In this document: in pieces, positions 9,374-21,500 of the stretch
How the letters are laid out: every line of letters begins with the position of its first letter
Position numbering within the stretch: the first letter of the stretch is position 1
Program-made: the position numbers and the translations under genes
DNA from: Puccinellia tenuiflora
Taxonomy: Eukaryota; Streptophyta; Magnoliopsida; Poales; Poaceae
Assembly (NCBI GenBank): GCA_012064385.1
Contig: QRDG01000412.1
Coordinates: forward strand, 124,001 to 188,000
Length of the DNA: 64,000 nt
Direction of reading: 5' to 3'
The notes under the pieces: model-generated
What the model saw: only the letters and a program-made list of their open reading frames with translations
Database searches by the model: none
What the model was told of the DNA's origin: nothing

Positions 9374-12300
9374 CTACGAGGTGGCACGGTCACGGAAGCG
9401 TGCCTCGCTCGTCTGCACCACGGCCCTGAGCTCACGCTGCACGGACGCCCTCGATGGCGAAGCGACGAGGTCTTGCCACGCCAACGGCGATGGCTCTCCG
9501 TCCAGGTAGAGCTCGTCGACTGAGTTGGCCTCCTCGTTCAGGCCGATCGCTCTCTCCAGGATGCCGATCTCCTCCGGGTCCACCAGGAGATTGCTCTCGC
9601 CGTCCTTCCACCCTATCAACTGCGATGAGATTTGGAACAACACTCCATAAGTTCATAAACGAACATGATCCCTGTACAGTGAACTTACTCCAGCTCCTTA
9701 GAGTGACTGCTCACCTTTGGAGCACCCAAGGAGTTGGTGCTGTATAGCCTCGCGTTGTCGACCACGCTGCAGTACCCGTGGAACGCGGTGGCGAATCGCT
9801 TGTGCGACTGCAGCTGGGACTTTACCCTCACTGCTCTCCCGGTGATCACCGCTCTCCTGCAAATGCCAACTTTCAGATAGTGCTTCTGTGTGTGGATTCA
9901 AGTGCGTGCTGAAATAATCCAGCATTTACTGACATCTTAAGACCTTTTTTGGGTGAGCTGTTCTGTACACAAAACTAACTATGCAGATCAGCCAGTGGCA
10001 GACTGTGGGGGGGTCAGTAGTACAAGCAGACATAGGAGTAAACGGGCAGAACATTGACGACAAATTTTTGTCATGGGTTGTGTTATGAAATTCACCTGAT
10101 TCCCCTGACAACTGCGAGATAGGCATCACAGACTACACCAACGAGCTCGATGCGGTAAGGCTTCTTTGGTCTCATCTCGCTCTCTTCGTTGGTACTGCAA
10201 TTCTGAACCGGCTCCCAGTAATCCTCAGTGATTGTCCCGTCTTCAGTAACCTTGTAGCCGATGCCCATGCGGTACCGCTGCCGGTGCACGGTCCTTGCCA
10301 TGGCTACTGTTTGCTGGAAGAATGGCTCCCACGATAGTGTGCCATCCATGATCACGTCCCTCCCTTCATTGAGGGCGGTCACCAGGAGCGATGAAGCTGC
10401 GTCCATCGATGACTGGTGCACCTGTATCGAGGTTGTGAACCACAGTATAAGAGAGTGTACAATAATTCATCAGCTAATTCGGTTTGGAAAAATTGCTTGT
10501 TTCGGTATATTTGAAATGATGAGTTTGCGGGTTTGCTTCAGGCCAAGAGACACACCTGAAGCATGTACCAGTACAAACTGCTTGTTTCAGTATATCTGAA
10601 TGTTGCAGAATTATTAAGCAAAGCTGCTGATACTGCTTTGAGTTATTTGAGAAGTCCCGGATCAGTAGATTAGTGACGGACCCAGAACGAAGATTATAGG
10701 AGTGCAACACTATACAGGTGTTGCCAACTGAGCTTGTTCTCAGGGTGTCACACACATGGAAATATAGACTATGCCAAGAGAAAATAAAAATGAACCCCAT
10801 GTCCTATGAACCCGCTAAGCGATATGCACGTGGGATTGTTCATTTTGATCAGTCAACTAACAGGTATATCTGTCTTACTTGGTTAGGAAGCTTTTCTGAG
10901 TAATATGTGTATCTAGCAAACATAGTAACAAATACCAGCTCTGCCGTCTGCAACATGTCGTTGTGGTGGCCTCTTGAGCTAATGGCTCGATATATAACAT
11001 CGGTTTCCTTGAATGCATCTGCCTCCACCACCACTGCATTTGCTGCTGCTCCAGACCAAAATGATCTATAAATAATAAATGTATGGCACGGGATCAGCTT
11101 ATGGCCAGAAAGTATTTTATGTAGCTGTTCTACTTGCTTTGATGAACGGCTCCAGTAATGTTTCTCTCTTCTCAAATCAATTCAAATAGCTCCACATTCC
11201 TCATATTTATTCTTCGTTTTTGTGTGCGGCAAAGTGCCAAGTGTGCAGCTTGCAAGACCAGAATTACGATGAGAAACAAGTACAAAAATAAAAAAAACTT
11301 ACTCCTTGAGTATATCTTTAAGTACAGTACTCTTCCCAGCTCCCATCCCACCACCCATCAGGAGTAGGACTGGGCTTCTATCACAATGTGCTACCGGGAC
11401 CATCACATCACTGCATTGCGCCTGATCATGGGAAGATAGTCCTATGGCCTTCAGCTCCTCCACCAGTGTGGAGAATAGCCTGGTAACCTTTAAGTTTTTT
11501 GTGACCCTCTCGAATCTCTGGTTCCTGTGTTCATAGGAGAATCAGAGCAAGACTTCAGTTTTGGCGTCAGAGGATAAGAGATATTGCTTTTATATCTTCT
11601 ATGAGACTGAAACAGATTACAGTTTTATGTTTCTAGAGATAGAAATAACATCACAGATCTAAGTTGTAAGCATATGCTCAATCTGAACTCCTCTGCTTAG
11701 GAAGGTAGGTAGATAGATGCTACGTCAAAGGGACATCTTAAGCATATAGTTCTTGTATTTTTTTTCTAATAATGGATGAATTCAACTATGGTTCGCCGAT
11801 CCTGAACAGACTTCACTTTAAAAATGGATACATTCACACTGAAATTATTGTATCCCACTGGCTGTGAATGAATTGCTTACATGATTAATAATAAGAAATG
11901 CACCACAAAAGCATTGGACTCAGTCGCAGAGAATTTCCAGGAAAGTCCCATGACAAATGAACATGTGGTTCTAGGAGTAAATTAAAGCTCTAGCACATGT
12001 GTATCATATAGTCCTATCACAGCTGAGTCAGTTTCTGCTACAATGCCCATGCTGAGGTCTGAAGTTGATCTAGTGTCAGATTAACTAATGTACCATCCGG
12101 TCAGATAGGAGAAAATGACGAGACCCAGAGTGATGATAAATGACATATTCTTAAACTACTTGGACAAGATTGACACGGCAAGTACATCTACTACAGTTAA
12201 CTAAGGAGATGATGTACGCTAAAACCAACTGAACAAGTGGGCAAAACAAAGCAACGAATAACTGATCACTGTGCATTGACTAATGGGCATGTAGCTTAAG

Positions 12301-13457
12301 AAAATGGACAATAATTACCTCGTGGCCTCCAATACCATGTTCCTGAGCTTCCTTTTTGGCGCGCCTTCTACCGTCAGAACCTGTGGAGATCACACTGTAT
12401 CAATATACAAAATATCAGTGGAAGAAGATTTGCAAGGAAGAAAGAACAGAAGGTCGATTTTCAAACTCCTTCTTTTTACCTGGGTAATCATGTAAGTGGA
12501 ACATTTCCAGTGGAACGAGAAGTAACCGAGTATACACTTGTCGAGCTCCTCGATGAACTTCACGATGAGGGACTCGGGGTCCACGGTGTTCTGGAAGAAT
12601 GCAAATATGTTCTCTTCATAACCCTTGTTCTTCCGGAGATAGTCGTAGGCTAGCGTACAGAGGTGGGGGCATTCTGTGGCATGGTCAAACCCGATTTGCC
12701 TAGCTGGAGAAAAAGGCCAATGATTATCCGTCATGAGTAATAACAGAGGCAAAGACAGAAAGGAAGGACGGAAGGTGGAGGGGAAAACAGCGTAGTCCAA
12801 AATGAATGAACATGGGCATGCGAATGGATCCTGATAGCGATGTATTTTGTATTTTATTGTTCTAAAACATGGAGAATGATAGCGATGTGCATGCAGCGGA
12901 AACATTATCTAATCGTATAGTTTTCTTGTTGGAGGCTTCTGATATGAGCAAGTTGGCTCTACTTAAATAAATCTCCACCAGGAGCCGGGATAATTAACAA
13001 ATGGAGACGCTTGTGAAGCTGGGATTCCGAGCTGTACCCCTCTTTCTTGGATTGGGATCGGGGCAAGTACCACGAGCATCGTGCGAACCCCCCGAAAATG
13101 TGGCGCTGGGGTCGGGTCGCCCTGATGAAATGGAATGGATCACGCAATTCAGTGGCTGGTACTGCTGCTAATCGACAGATGAACAAGCAGGCAGACAGCA
13201 CGACAGGACACGAACAGTGTCCATCCAATTATCCAGGAACCGTAATATAACTGAAACGCAGAGCCCCTCCTTGTCAATGGATGCTCATAACGAAGAGCAA
13301 TCAACACCCAGCGGTGCGGGGCAGGGGCGGAGAGGGGAGGGGAGGAGCGTATGTACGTACCGACGTAATGGGAGAACCTCTCGAGCTCCTCGACGCGGCT
13401 GGCGCTCGACACCACCAGCCGCGGCACCAGCGCCGCCGCGGGCCCGTCGTCCCTCAT
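9374..13457 (-). CDS. Plant P-loop kinase-like protein with zeta-toxin-type fold, 482 aa
   Basis: Eight exons on the minus strand: 13361-13457, 12480-12703, 12319-12380, 11303-11524, 10936-11065, 10096-10421, 9715-9856 and 9374-9619. Every junction is GT-AG and every phase agrees, giving 1449 nt. The start is the first ATG at 13457, read MRDDGPAAA. Residues 185-194 form a Walker A loop, GGGMGAGKST. EADAFKETD (about 216-224) and RDVIMDGTLS (about 266-275) match the Asp-containing and EGT-like motifs of the zeta-toxin kinase domain. Plants keep a conserved family of such proteins, with N- and C-terminal regions of their own, whose substrate is not established. Bacterial relatives phosphorylate a UDP-sugar; this cannot be assumed here. 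There is no antitoxin neighbour, and the gene should be read as an ordinary plant gene. No signal peptide is visible. Confidence 0.9.
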
Positions 13458-14539
13458 GCTGCCCCGTCGACCCGGCGGCCGCCGTGCGCGCCGGTCAAAG
13501 GCGAAGCGAGGTGACGGGGCGGCGCTGCGCCTGCACAGGTGCACAATCTGCTCCCCCGCCGCAACCAACACCCCGTCCCGTGTGCTGAACTGCTGATGGG
13601 ATCAGGCAATGGGAAGAAGAAGTAGGAGGAGGAGGAGGAGGGGAAGGGCGGGATGCGGGCGGCGCCGATTTGTTTATACGGGATACGACCCAGGCACACC
13701 CAGCCGAGCCGTCGAGGTTTTCTCCTGGTGGCGTCAGCTAGCGAGGGCGGGTCGGGAAATTCGGAGCCCCGGGGGGCCGGGGAGGGCAGTGGCGTGCCCT
13801 GGCTGGCTCCCAACGGGATTCGCGGGGCGGGGCCGGCGGCGGCGATGTGGACGGCGCGGCGCGGGATTCGCGCGGTGGGACAATGGCCTATGCCTAGCCT
13901 AGGCGAGGAAGAGAGGCATTCCGCGGCGAAGAGGGGAGGGAGAGGAAGGCCCGGCTTGGCTTGGCTGTATATGGGTGGGGTTTCGCGGCCTCGCGACGGC
14001 GTGCGTACAGTGCTCGGGCGCGCGCTCGGTGGAGGTTGGTGGCGGCGGGCGTGCCAACGGCCGTATGAGTGATCGCTCCGAGTTTTGACTTTGCGCACCG
14101 GCCAGATTTCATTTCCTTTCTAGAAGGGGGGAGCCGGGGAGGGAGGAGCCATCCATGTGCTGGTCCCGGCGAGGTCTTCCGATCTTCTCGGCGTGCGTCC
14201 TGGGCCCTGGCCGGCCCCGTCAACGATGCACGCCTTTGACTCCCGTGGATGGTCTCGCGGCAAGGCTTTGGAACTTGTTGTGGCTGGACGGCAGCGGACA
14301 TGGCCCAACCCGGTGCGCAGCGACTGACGCACAGTGCCTGCGACTCTGCACAGGTTGGCCGAAACTGGTCAGACTGGGCGACCATTCGAGCGCCCGTTCC
14401 CAACAATTCAGACGACTCAGGTCCTGGCGAAACCAACCAACGGCCAGCGGAGACGGCAACCCCACCGACAGTACAGGAGAATTTACAACAGCGTTTCGTA
14501 AAACTCTGAACCTACTGGACCCAGCTAGCAAACACTTTA
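13458..14539. promoter_or_regulatory. Upstream region of the P-loop gene
   Basis: The first few hundred bases above 13457 are very GC-rich and must hold the 5' UTR and core promoter of the minus-strand gene. No TATA box was placed with confidence. The part from about 14100 has no recognised gene; its open frames look like composition effects. Confidence 0.4.
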
Positions 14540-15405
14540 GGATGCGTTCGGTTCCGGAATTAGGACGGAACCGGTCCCTAGGACCCGTTCCTGTGTTCGG
14601 TTGGAGAGAAGAAACGAAACCAACTAGTCCCCCGGGATGGAATATTCGTGCAAGATGCGGAACGGACTCATCCGGCCAAATCGGCCGGATCGCGAGGAAC
14701 CGAGTGGAACGCTCGCTAATCCCTCTCTCTCATCTCTCTCCATCGTGGAACCGAGTGGAGCAGCGGCTCGCGGGGCGGCGGCCAGCGGCCAGCCAGGCCA
14801 GGACGGTGCGGCCCGGCGCAGCCAGGCACGGCCAGGACGGCGTGGCCAGGCCCGGAGGTCGCTGGACGCGGCCGGAGGCTGGAGGTCGCCGGGCGCGGGC
14901 CACCTCCATGCCCGGCGGCGCGCCTGCGATTCCCCACCGGCGCGTGGCGGATCCAGGCCCGACGGCGGCCACAACGGCGCGGCCCTCCGTACTCGCGGCC
15001 AGGACAGCGTCCATGCGAGGCAGCCAGGGCGGCCATGCCCGGAGGTCGCCAGGACGGCGCGGCTAGGCCCGGAGGTCGCTGGACGCGGGCGGAGGCTGGA
15101 GTTCGCCGGGCGCAACCTCCATGCGCGGCGGCACGCCTGCAATTCCCTACCGGCTCGTGGCGGCGGGGCAGATCCAGGCCCGACGGCACGGCCCTCCATC
15201 CTCTCCCGTGGTTTGAGGAATAATTAGGTTAATTAAATATTTAGATTAAATTAGGGTCTAATTAATTGGGTGTTTAGACTAATTAGATTCCGTTCCATTC
15301 CACTGCTTCTGAAATCAACCGAACACCCAGATGAATGGAATGGGATGGGATGGAACGGTTCCATTCCGTTCTACCCCATCCGAAAACCGAACACACCCTT
15401 ACAGA
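14540..15405. mobile_element. hAT-like element with GC-rich tandem-repeat core
   Basis: The ends form imperfect inverted repeats: AGGATGCGTTCGGTT on the left and, inverted, AGGGTGTGTTCGGTT on the right, each followed by similar sequence around GGAACCG. The core is very GC-rich and holds an imperfect tandem repeat of about 217 bp (units from about 14848 and 15065, sharing CCCGGAGGTCGCTGGACGCG). No clean 8-bp target duplication was found, so the class rests on the termini alone. It lies between the 5' end of one gene and the 3' end of the next. Confidence 0.5.
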
Positions 15406-15566
15406 ATGTAAACTGTATCCCTTTCATTTCCCTTTTAACAGCTAAAGGTTTTTTTTTTTCAAATTACATGCCACGGCAAAGCTCGGGCCCGGCACCAGCA
15501 TCTGTTACAACAAGGCATTATTCTTTTGATTGACTGTAAGACTGACTGTATACAGGCACGCACGCA

Positions 15567-18500
15567 TCACCAGCGTCCGTTGTTGGCCTGGCGGCGATAT
15601 CCGTTCACCCCGCTAGCCAGGTTGCCGTTGTAGTCCCCCATCTGGTGGTGTTGCTGCGGGAGGAACCCGTTCGTGCTCGCTGACCCGAGGCTCGCCGACG
15701 GACCGGAAGAAGAAGGGCTGCCGTGCCCGTACAGCCAGGGCTTCGATGTGCCCATGTCGGGCAAGCCGCCGTTGGTACCGTACGTATCCAACGACGATGA
15801 GAACTGCATCTCCCTGGCCATCCCTTGGAGGGGGCTCATGTCATAGGCCCTCGAGTATCCGTCGTCGTAGTAACGGTCGGTCGAGTTAAACCGGCCGGGA
15901 CTGCTAGCAGAAGCCATTTCGGAATCTGCCAGGCTGCCTCTGCTATACCGCCCACCGGGGCTACTAAGAGAGGCCATCGCTGAATCTGCGAGGTTTCCTC
16001 TACTAAACCGCCTGGGGCTGCCAACAGAGGCCATATCCAAGTCTGCCATGTTGCCTCTGTTAAACCGCCCAGGACTGCTGACGGAGGCCATCTCTGAATC
16101 CGCCATGTTGCCTCTTAGCGAATATGGCAGGCCAAAGGCATGGTAATCATGGCGTGCAGGCTCTGGCATACTGCCATTGCTCTGTTCCTCGTCGAGCAGA
16201 TCATTGATGATGTCCAGGTGCTGATATTCATCGGCAGCTGGCGCCTGCGGCTGCTGCATGAGAAAACTGACAGGAGCCTGCCTAGGTGGTTGCAATCCTC
16301 CAAACCTGCCGAATTTTTCTGTTTCGGCTCCCCGAGTTTGCTGATACCCATCATCTTTCCACGTTTGTTGGTATGCATGGCCGTTTGTCGTTCGTTGGTA
16401 AGGGGACTCATCCCTCCAGAGCTGATTGTTGATATTACTATCACCTTTCCATGGTTGCCAACTGTCCTGTCCGTCTGAATTCCCCAGCCCAGACTTGAAT
16501 CCATGCCTTGCTGACAAGTGATCGTTCCTCCCAGCAGGAGGCATCATTACTGATGTAGTTGATGCATATGTTGACATCGGCTGCGAAAGGGCAGTACCTT
16601 GTCCGAGAGCAGTTGGCTGATATGAAAGATTTAAAGAGGTTGTACCCAGACCAGGCTTACCAATTATTGCATTACGGTAAGTCTGCGGAACATACGCTGG
16701 GGCAGAAGGGGAAGGATCATTTCCTGATCTTCCAGCCGCTTCACTCATTGACCGTGGAAGCAATGTTGAAACTTGAACCTGAGGTGAAGCAGGTGCAGTT
16801 GTTCTTGGTGTAGGGAATACAGGGGCACTTGAAGGCCTTGATGTTGTGACTGCAACCTCAGAAGCTGTGGTGGATGCGACCTTTACGGGAGTAGTCTCTT
16901 CTCGAGCTTCTGAATAAACGGTGTACGAAGTTCGTGACAATTCCGAGGGATGTGGAGCGGCTTTATCAACTTGTGGCTGTCTTGGGGATGCTGGCATGGA
17001 TTTATCAATTTGCGGTGATTTCAAAGGAAGGGAAGCGTCTTTAGCACATGTTGGTGGTGTGGGAGGGACTAAAGAAGATTTACCGGCCGATGGTAATTTT
17101 TGAGGTACCGGACTAGCTTTATCAGTCGCTGGAGATTTCGGAGGAACAGCAGAAGCTTTAGCTGCTGGTGGAGATTTTGGACGAACGGAAGTAGCTTTAT
17201 CAGTCTGTGAAGATTTTGGAGGAACTGGGGTAGCTTTATCAGTCGGCAGAGATTTCGGAGGAATTGGAGTAGCTTTAAGAGTTGGCGGAGATTTCGGAGG
17301 AACTGGAGTAGCTTTATCTGGAGATTTTGGACGGACTCGGGTAGCCTTATCAGTTGGTGGCGTCTTGGGGGGAGCTGGAGCTGCTCTACTGATTCGCGGC
17401 GATCTTGAAGCAAGAGGAACATCTTTATCTGTATCAATTGGAGTTGATTTTGAGCTATTCAGAGGTGCTCTATCCGTTTGCGGTGTCAAACTTGATCCAT
17501 GATCTTTGCTTGAAACTGGGACAACTTTTGTTCTGGCAGGGGCCTTACCGGGCACAGCTTCAGAGCTTGTGGTGGCTGGCATGCTTGAAACAGCTTCCTC
17601 TGGCACACATTTGGCCAGAGGTACCTCCTTATTGGCTGTTCCATTAGCTTTTATATCATTTGCAACTTCCTGGGAATGCTCTGAGTTCTTCAGGACATCA
17701 GGTGGCTTCTCCGAAGAACTGGATGAGGAGGACGACCCATTTGTCTTTGTTTGAGATTCCATCGCTTCAAAATGAGCTTTGAAAAGTTTCCTCCCCTCAA
17801 TGTTTTTCTGAAATATACATAGAGAAAAACAGGTTACAGACATGAATTGGCTGAAGCTTGTTAGTTGTTACATCTACGTGTGGGGCGGGGATATAGGATA
17901 GAAAACTTAATCAGAAACCATTTTTGCAGTTAAAAGTTGTTTCAACATAGGCCATATCCATGGGCATCGTCGAACAAGTCTAACTTAACAATGTTTTTTT
18001 CTTTTGCAAATGGTCTAACGTAACAATGTTGATTGAGATATGATCACATGAATTTATCCAGACTGAGTCAGTACCCATATGCATATGAAATGCAACGTTA
18101 GCCATTTTGAAATTAATGTCGAACCATCAACTTCTAGAGATTATAGAATAATAGAAGTACATAAGAATAACGGGGAACAAATATTCTGGACAGTGAGTTT
18201 AAAACCAATTCTCATAATTCGTATCCTCTCTATGTAGAAACTCAAAAATGCAGCAGAACTTTACACGTCATGAAACTATAAAGGCAAATACTACGAAGGT
18301 GAAAGAGTAACTTCACCTCGTGCAGACGCTGCCCCAGCTCACGAAGTCTATCTTTCAAGGTGAGCAGAACAGTATCCCGGTCCAGTTTTGGAGCAGTACC
18401 ACAGCCAGAGCTATTGCGATCTGAACTGCCAGTAACACTGGAGGAGGGAAGGCAGTCATCTTCCTCGGCAAAGTTGATGATGCTTATGCCCTTGTTACGC

Positions 18501-21500
18501 TGACTTTTTCCTCTGCACACAAGTCCAGTTAGGCCAGGCCCGATCTTACAAAGAACAATGCAAACTTCAAAACATACTGTGTTCACCTACCTATTTGGTG
18601 ACAAGTGATTTCTGCTGTCTGGCAAATTGTTTACTTTGTTGTGAGTACCATTCATAGCAGTACAATCAGCCGAAAATGCTAATGAGTTAGCCTCTACAGA
18701 GGAGCCTCTCTTTCCATTGATAGGTCTAGAACTGTCCAAATGATCTGGCCCATCTGAAGCACCTTCTTCCAAGGTATCACCAACCTTCGTTGTCACTTCT
18801 TCTGCCTGCTTAGATGGTAAGCCATCACTGTCATCAATTGTGATTTCGTCATTAAGTCTTTCGAGAATTTTCGCTTCAGATTTCTCTTCTCTTTCTTTGT
18901 CTTTAACCTTACGATTGTTCTTCTTTTGTTTGGCCTGAAAAAGAAATAAGTTAAGATCACACAAGCAGAAAACAAGAAAATACAAGAGCAAAGAAAGCAT
19001 CAACCTAACAATGAGACACTGAGACCCAAGGGTAACAATGAGACATTGAGATCCAAGGGTAACAATGAGACATTGAGACCCAAGGGTAGCAAACTATAAA
19101 TACTGCACACATTTGAAGACCAAAACCATGCACCAATCTTCTTGTATCTTGAATATCACATAAAAGAGGAGCTAGGGTAGGGAGACAGATAACATATATG
19201 TTCAATAGTTCTAAGATGTCCTCGTAACAAAATAATGCTAGCTGCTAGATAGCTACCCCGACATAAAAAATGGTATAACAAAGCAGAAAGAAAGAAAGAA
19301 AGAAAGAAAGAGTCACTTGCTAAATGGGATGAGCTGCACTCTTTCAAGCTCAGGAAACTTTATGTGAGTTTAGCTGCACTATGGGCCAAGTTCATCACAG
19401 GACATCAAGCCAAGTTTTTAGTGTTTTCATAACACAACTTTAAACTCACAGAAAAGATAGGTTAAAACTAGAAGGATTCCAAGTTTTCAACCAGATCTCA
19501 CTACAAACCAGATGCTGCCTTTTTGAGCTTAACATCCCAGCAGCAAGTTCCAGGCAGTTGCTATCCGAAAAACGCCACAGCCACTTGGCAGTAGCAGGGA
19601 AGGATATGAAAGTTTCGACTCTGATGAAAATGAATAATAGAGGCGTAACTCAAAATCAAAAGGATGCTTTGGCATGCATAAAAAATTGCAAAGAAAAAGA
19701 ATTATAAATCCTAACTCACAGTGATCGCTCAATAAAGTAAGTTTGATAATTCTTGGGTGGGAAAGTTGTTCCAGAAAGTATAGCTGTTAGCTGAAGAGTT
19801 GGTCCTACTGTGGCATTTCTATATACTAATGGCAATACAACATTCAACCTACGGAACTAACCGGAGAAGACACATAAGAAAGTAACCTGCTTTTCTTTGC
19901 ACGCTTGTCCTTTTCATTGACACCACCGCTGCGTTTTCCCTTCGTATCATTTTCAAGAAGTCCTGCTGCTTCCTCCTCACGAATTAGCTCTTCCTGCCTC
20001 TTCAAAGCAACAGCTTCTTGGTACGCAACTTCAATCCCACTGGCACAAACAAATGTAAGAATCATCAGCAACAGATAGTTGATCACACTGTAGAACAGTT
20101 AACCACGATTGGAGGTTCATCTTGCCAACATTCTTTTCAAACTTAAATAGAAAATATGCATAACTTTCATTTGTAAACTATAAACAAAAGAGTAATAATT
20201 TAGACTATTTTGAGCTAGATAATCGTATAGGCCCCTGCTTCACTACAAAATGGTAGAAGTACCATTCATCAAATACATACAATGGAGCACAACCACACAA
20301 ATACAAAAAGCAAGTTGTGCCACAATCTTATGCTTCATCCAGACACAGACAAGTGTCCTTTTGGACACTGAAGGGTACAACCTGTTTTCAGAAAAATTTG
20401 ATCATATCACGTTCATGTGCCTATCCTAATTATTCATTTTGACAGTTGATCGGCGGAAAAATATTATGGCTGCACGCAATCTAGAACAGCACTTATGTTT
20501 TACCGGATCGAGTTTTTGCTGCCCATGACTCAATATAGGGTTAACCGGTTAAGTACCTTTCTATTACTTCGGGTTTGGATCCAATTTAGGGGGTGTTTGT
20601 TTGGGCTTTGGCTTTGGCTTTTGAGTTTTGGAAGCCAAAAACTTTAATCCAATGCGTTTGGCTTCCAAAACTCAAAAGCCAAAAAACACCTATTTAAGTT
20701 ACATCAGGTTCATGTCCAGGTTTTTCATCTCTTAGAAAAATCTTGACACTTCAAGGGCTAACTGGTTCTATTCAACTGCTCAACCAGCCCACAAAGCTTG
20801 AGGCACAAATAACTTCTGATATTGGCCAATGGCACAAACTAGCTTAACGTTAAGTAATAAGATCAGAGTACACAAGACTTTTTTTACCTAAATATGTGAG
20901 ATAGCACAAAAGTTTCAAGTATCTTCCGTCCAAGCTCAGTTAGGCGCCTTTCTTCGCGCTCCATAGAGACTTTGTTAACCTCGCCAGAACTACCATCCTA
21001 TGAAGATGGGCATAGTTATAAATGATTAGGTGCAGCAGTTATTCACTGTTCTAAGTGCAGTAGAGTTGGCCCCAAATTATTATTACAATATCATATGATA
21101 AATACAAGCTTACCAGTACCCAACTACCCATTATACTGAGCTAGTTCAAAAACATGTTAACTCCATACCAGAGCATTGTTCATACTAACCAATATTTCAT
21201 TTAGTGAAAGCCATATACTATGCAGTTCAAACAAGAACGTAACCTTTCTTTCAACAACAAAAGAAATTGGAGGAGCAGCAGATAGGTATTGCTTTATCAC
21301 AGTAGGGTATTACAGAAATTAGGCTACATGAATGAATAGTTGCCAATCCAGTAGACAAACTTTATAAAATGGATTGGCAACCGGTATACAACAGGTATGG
21401 CTAAGACACTAGCAAGTAGCAACAAAAATATCTCTTACTAAACTGGAAACAATGTTGCAATATATCAAACCTCATTATGCCTACCTTCATGCGGCTCTGG

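Noticed and set aside
9374..13457. Reading the zeta-type gene as a toxin-antitoxin system
   Set aside because: It is a multi-exon plant gene without any antitoxin-like neighbour; the fold is shared but the bacterial role is not shown.
13458..13571. An N-terminal extension of the P-loop protein
   Set aside because: The extension has no ATG (it opens with GTG) and lies in GC-rich leader sequence.
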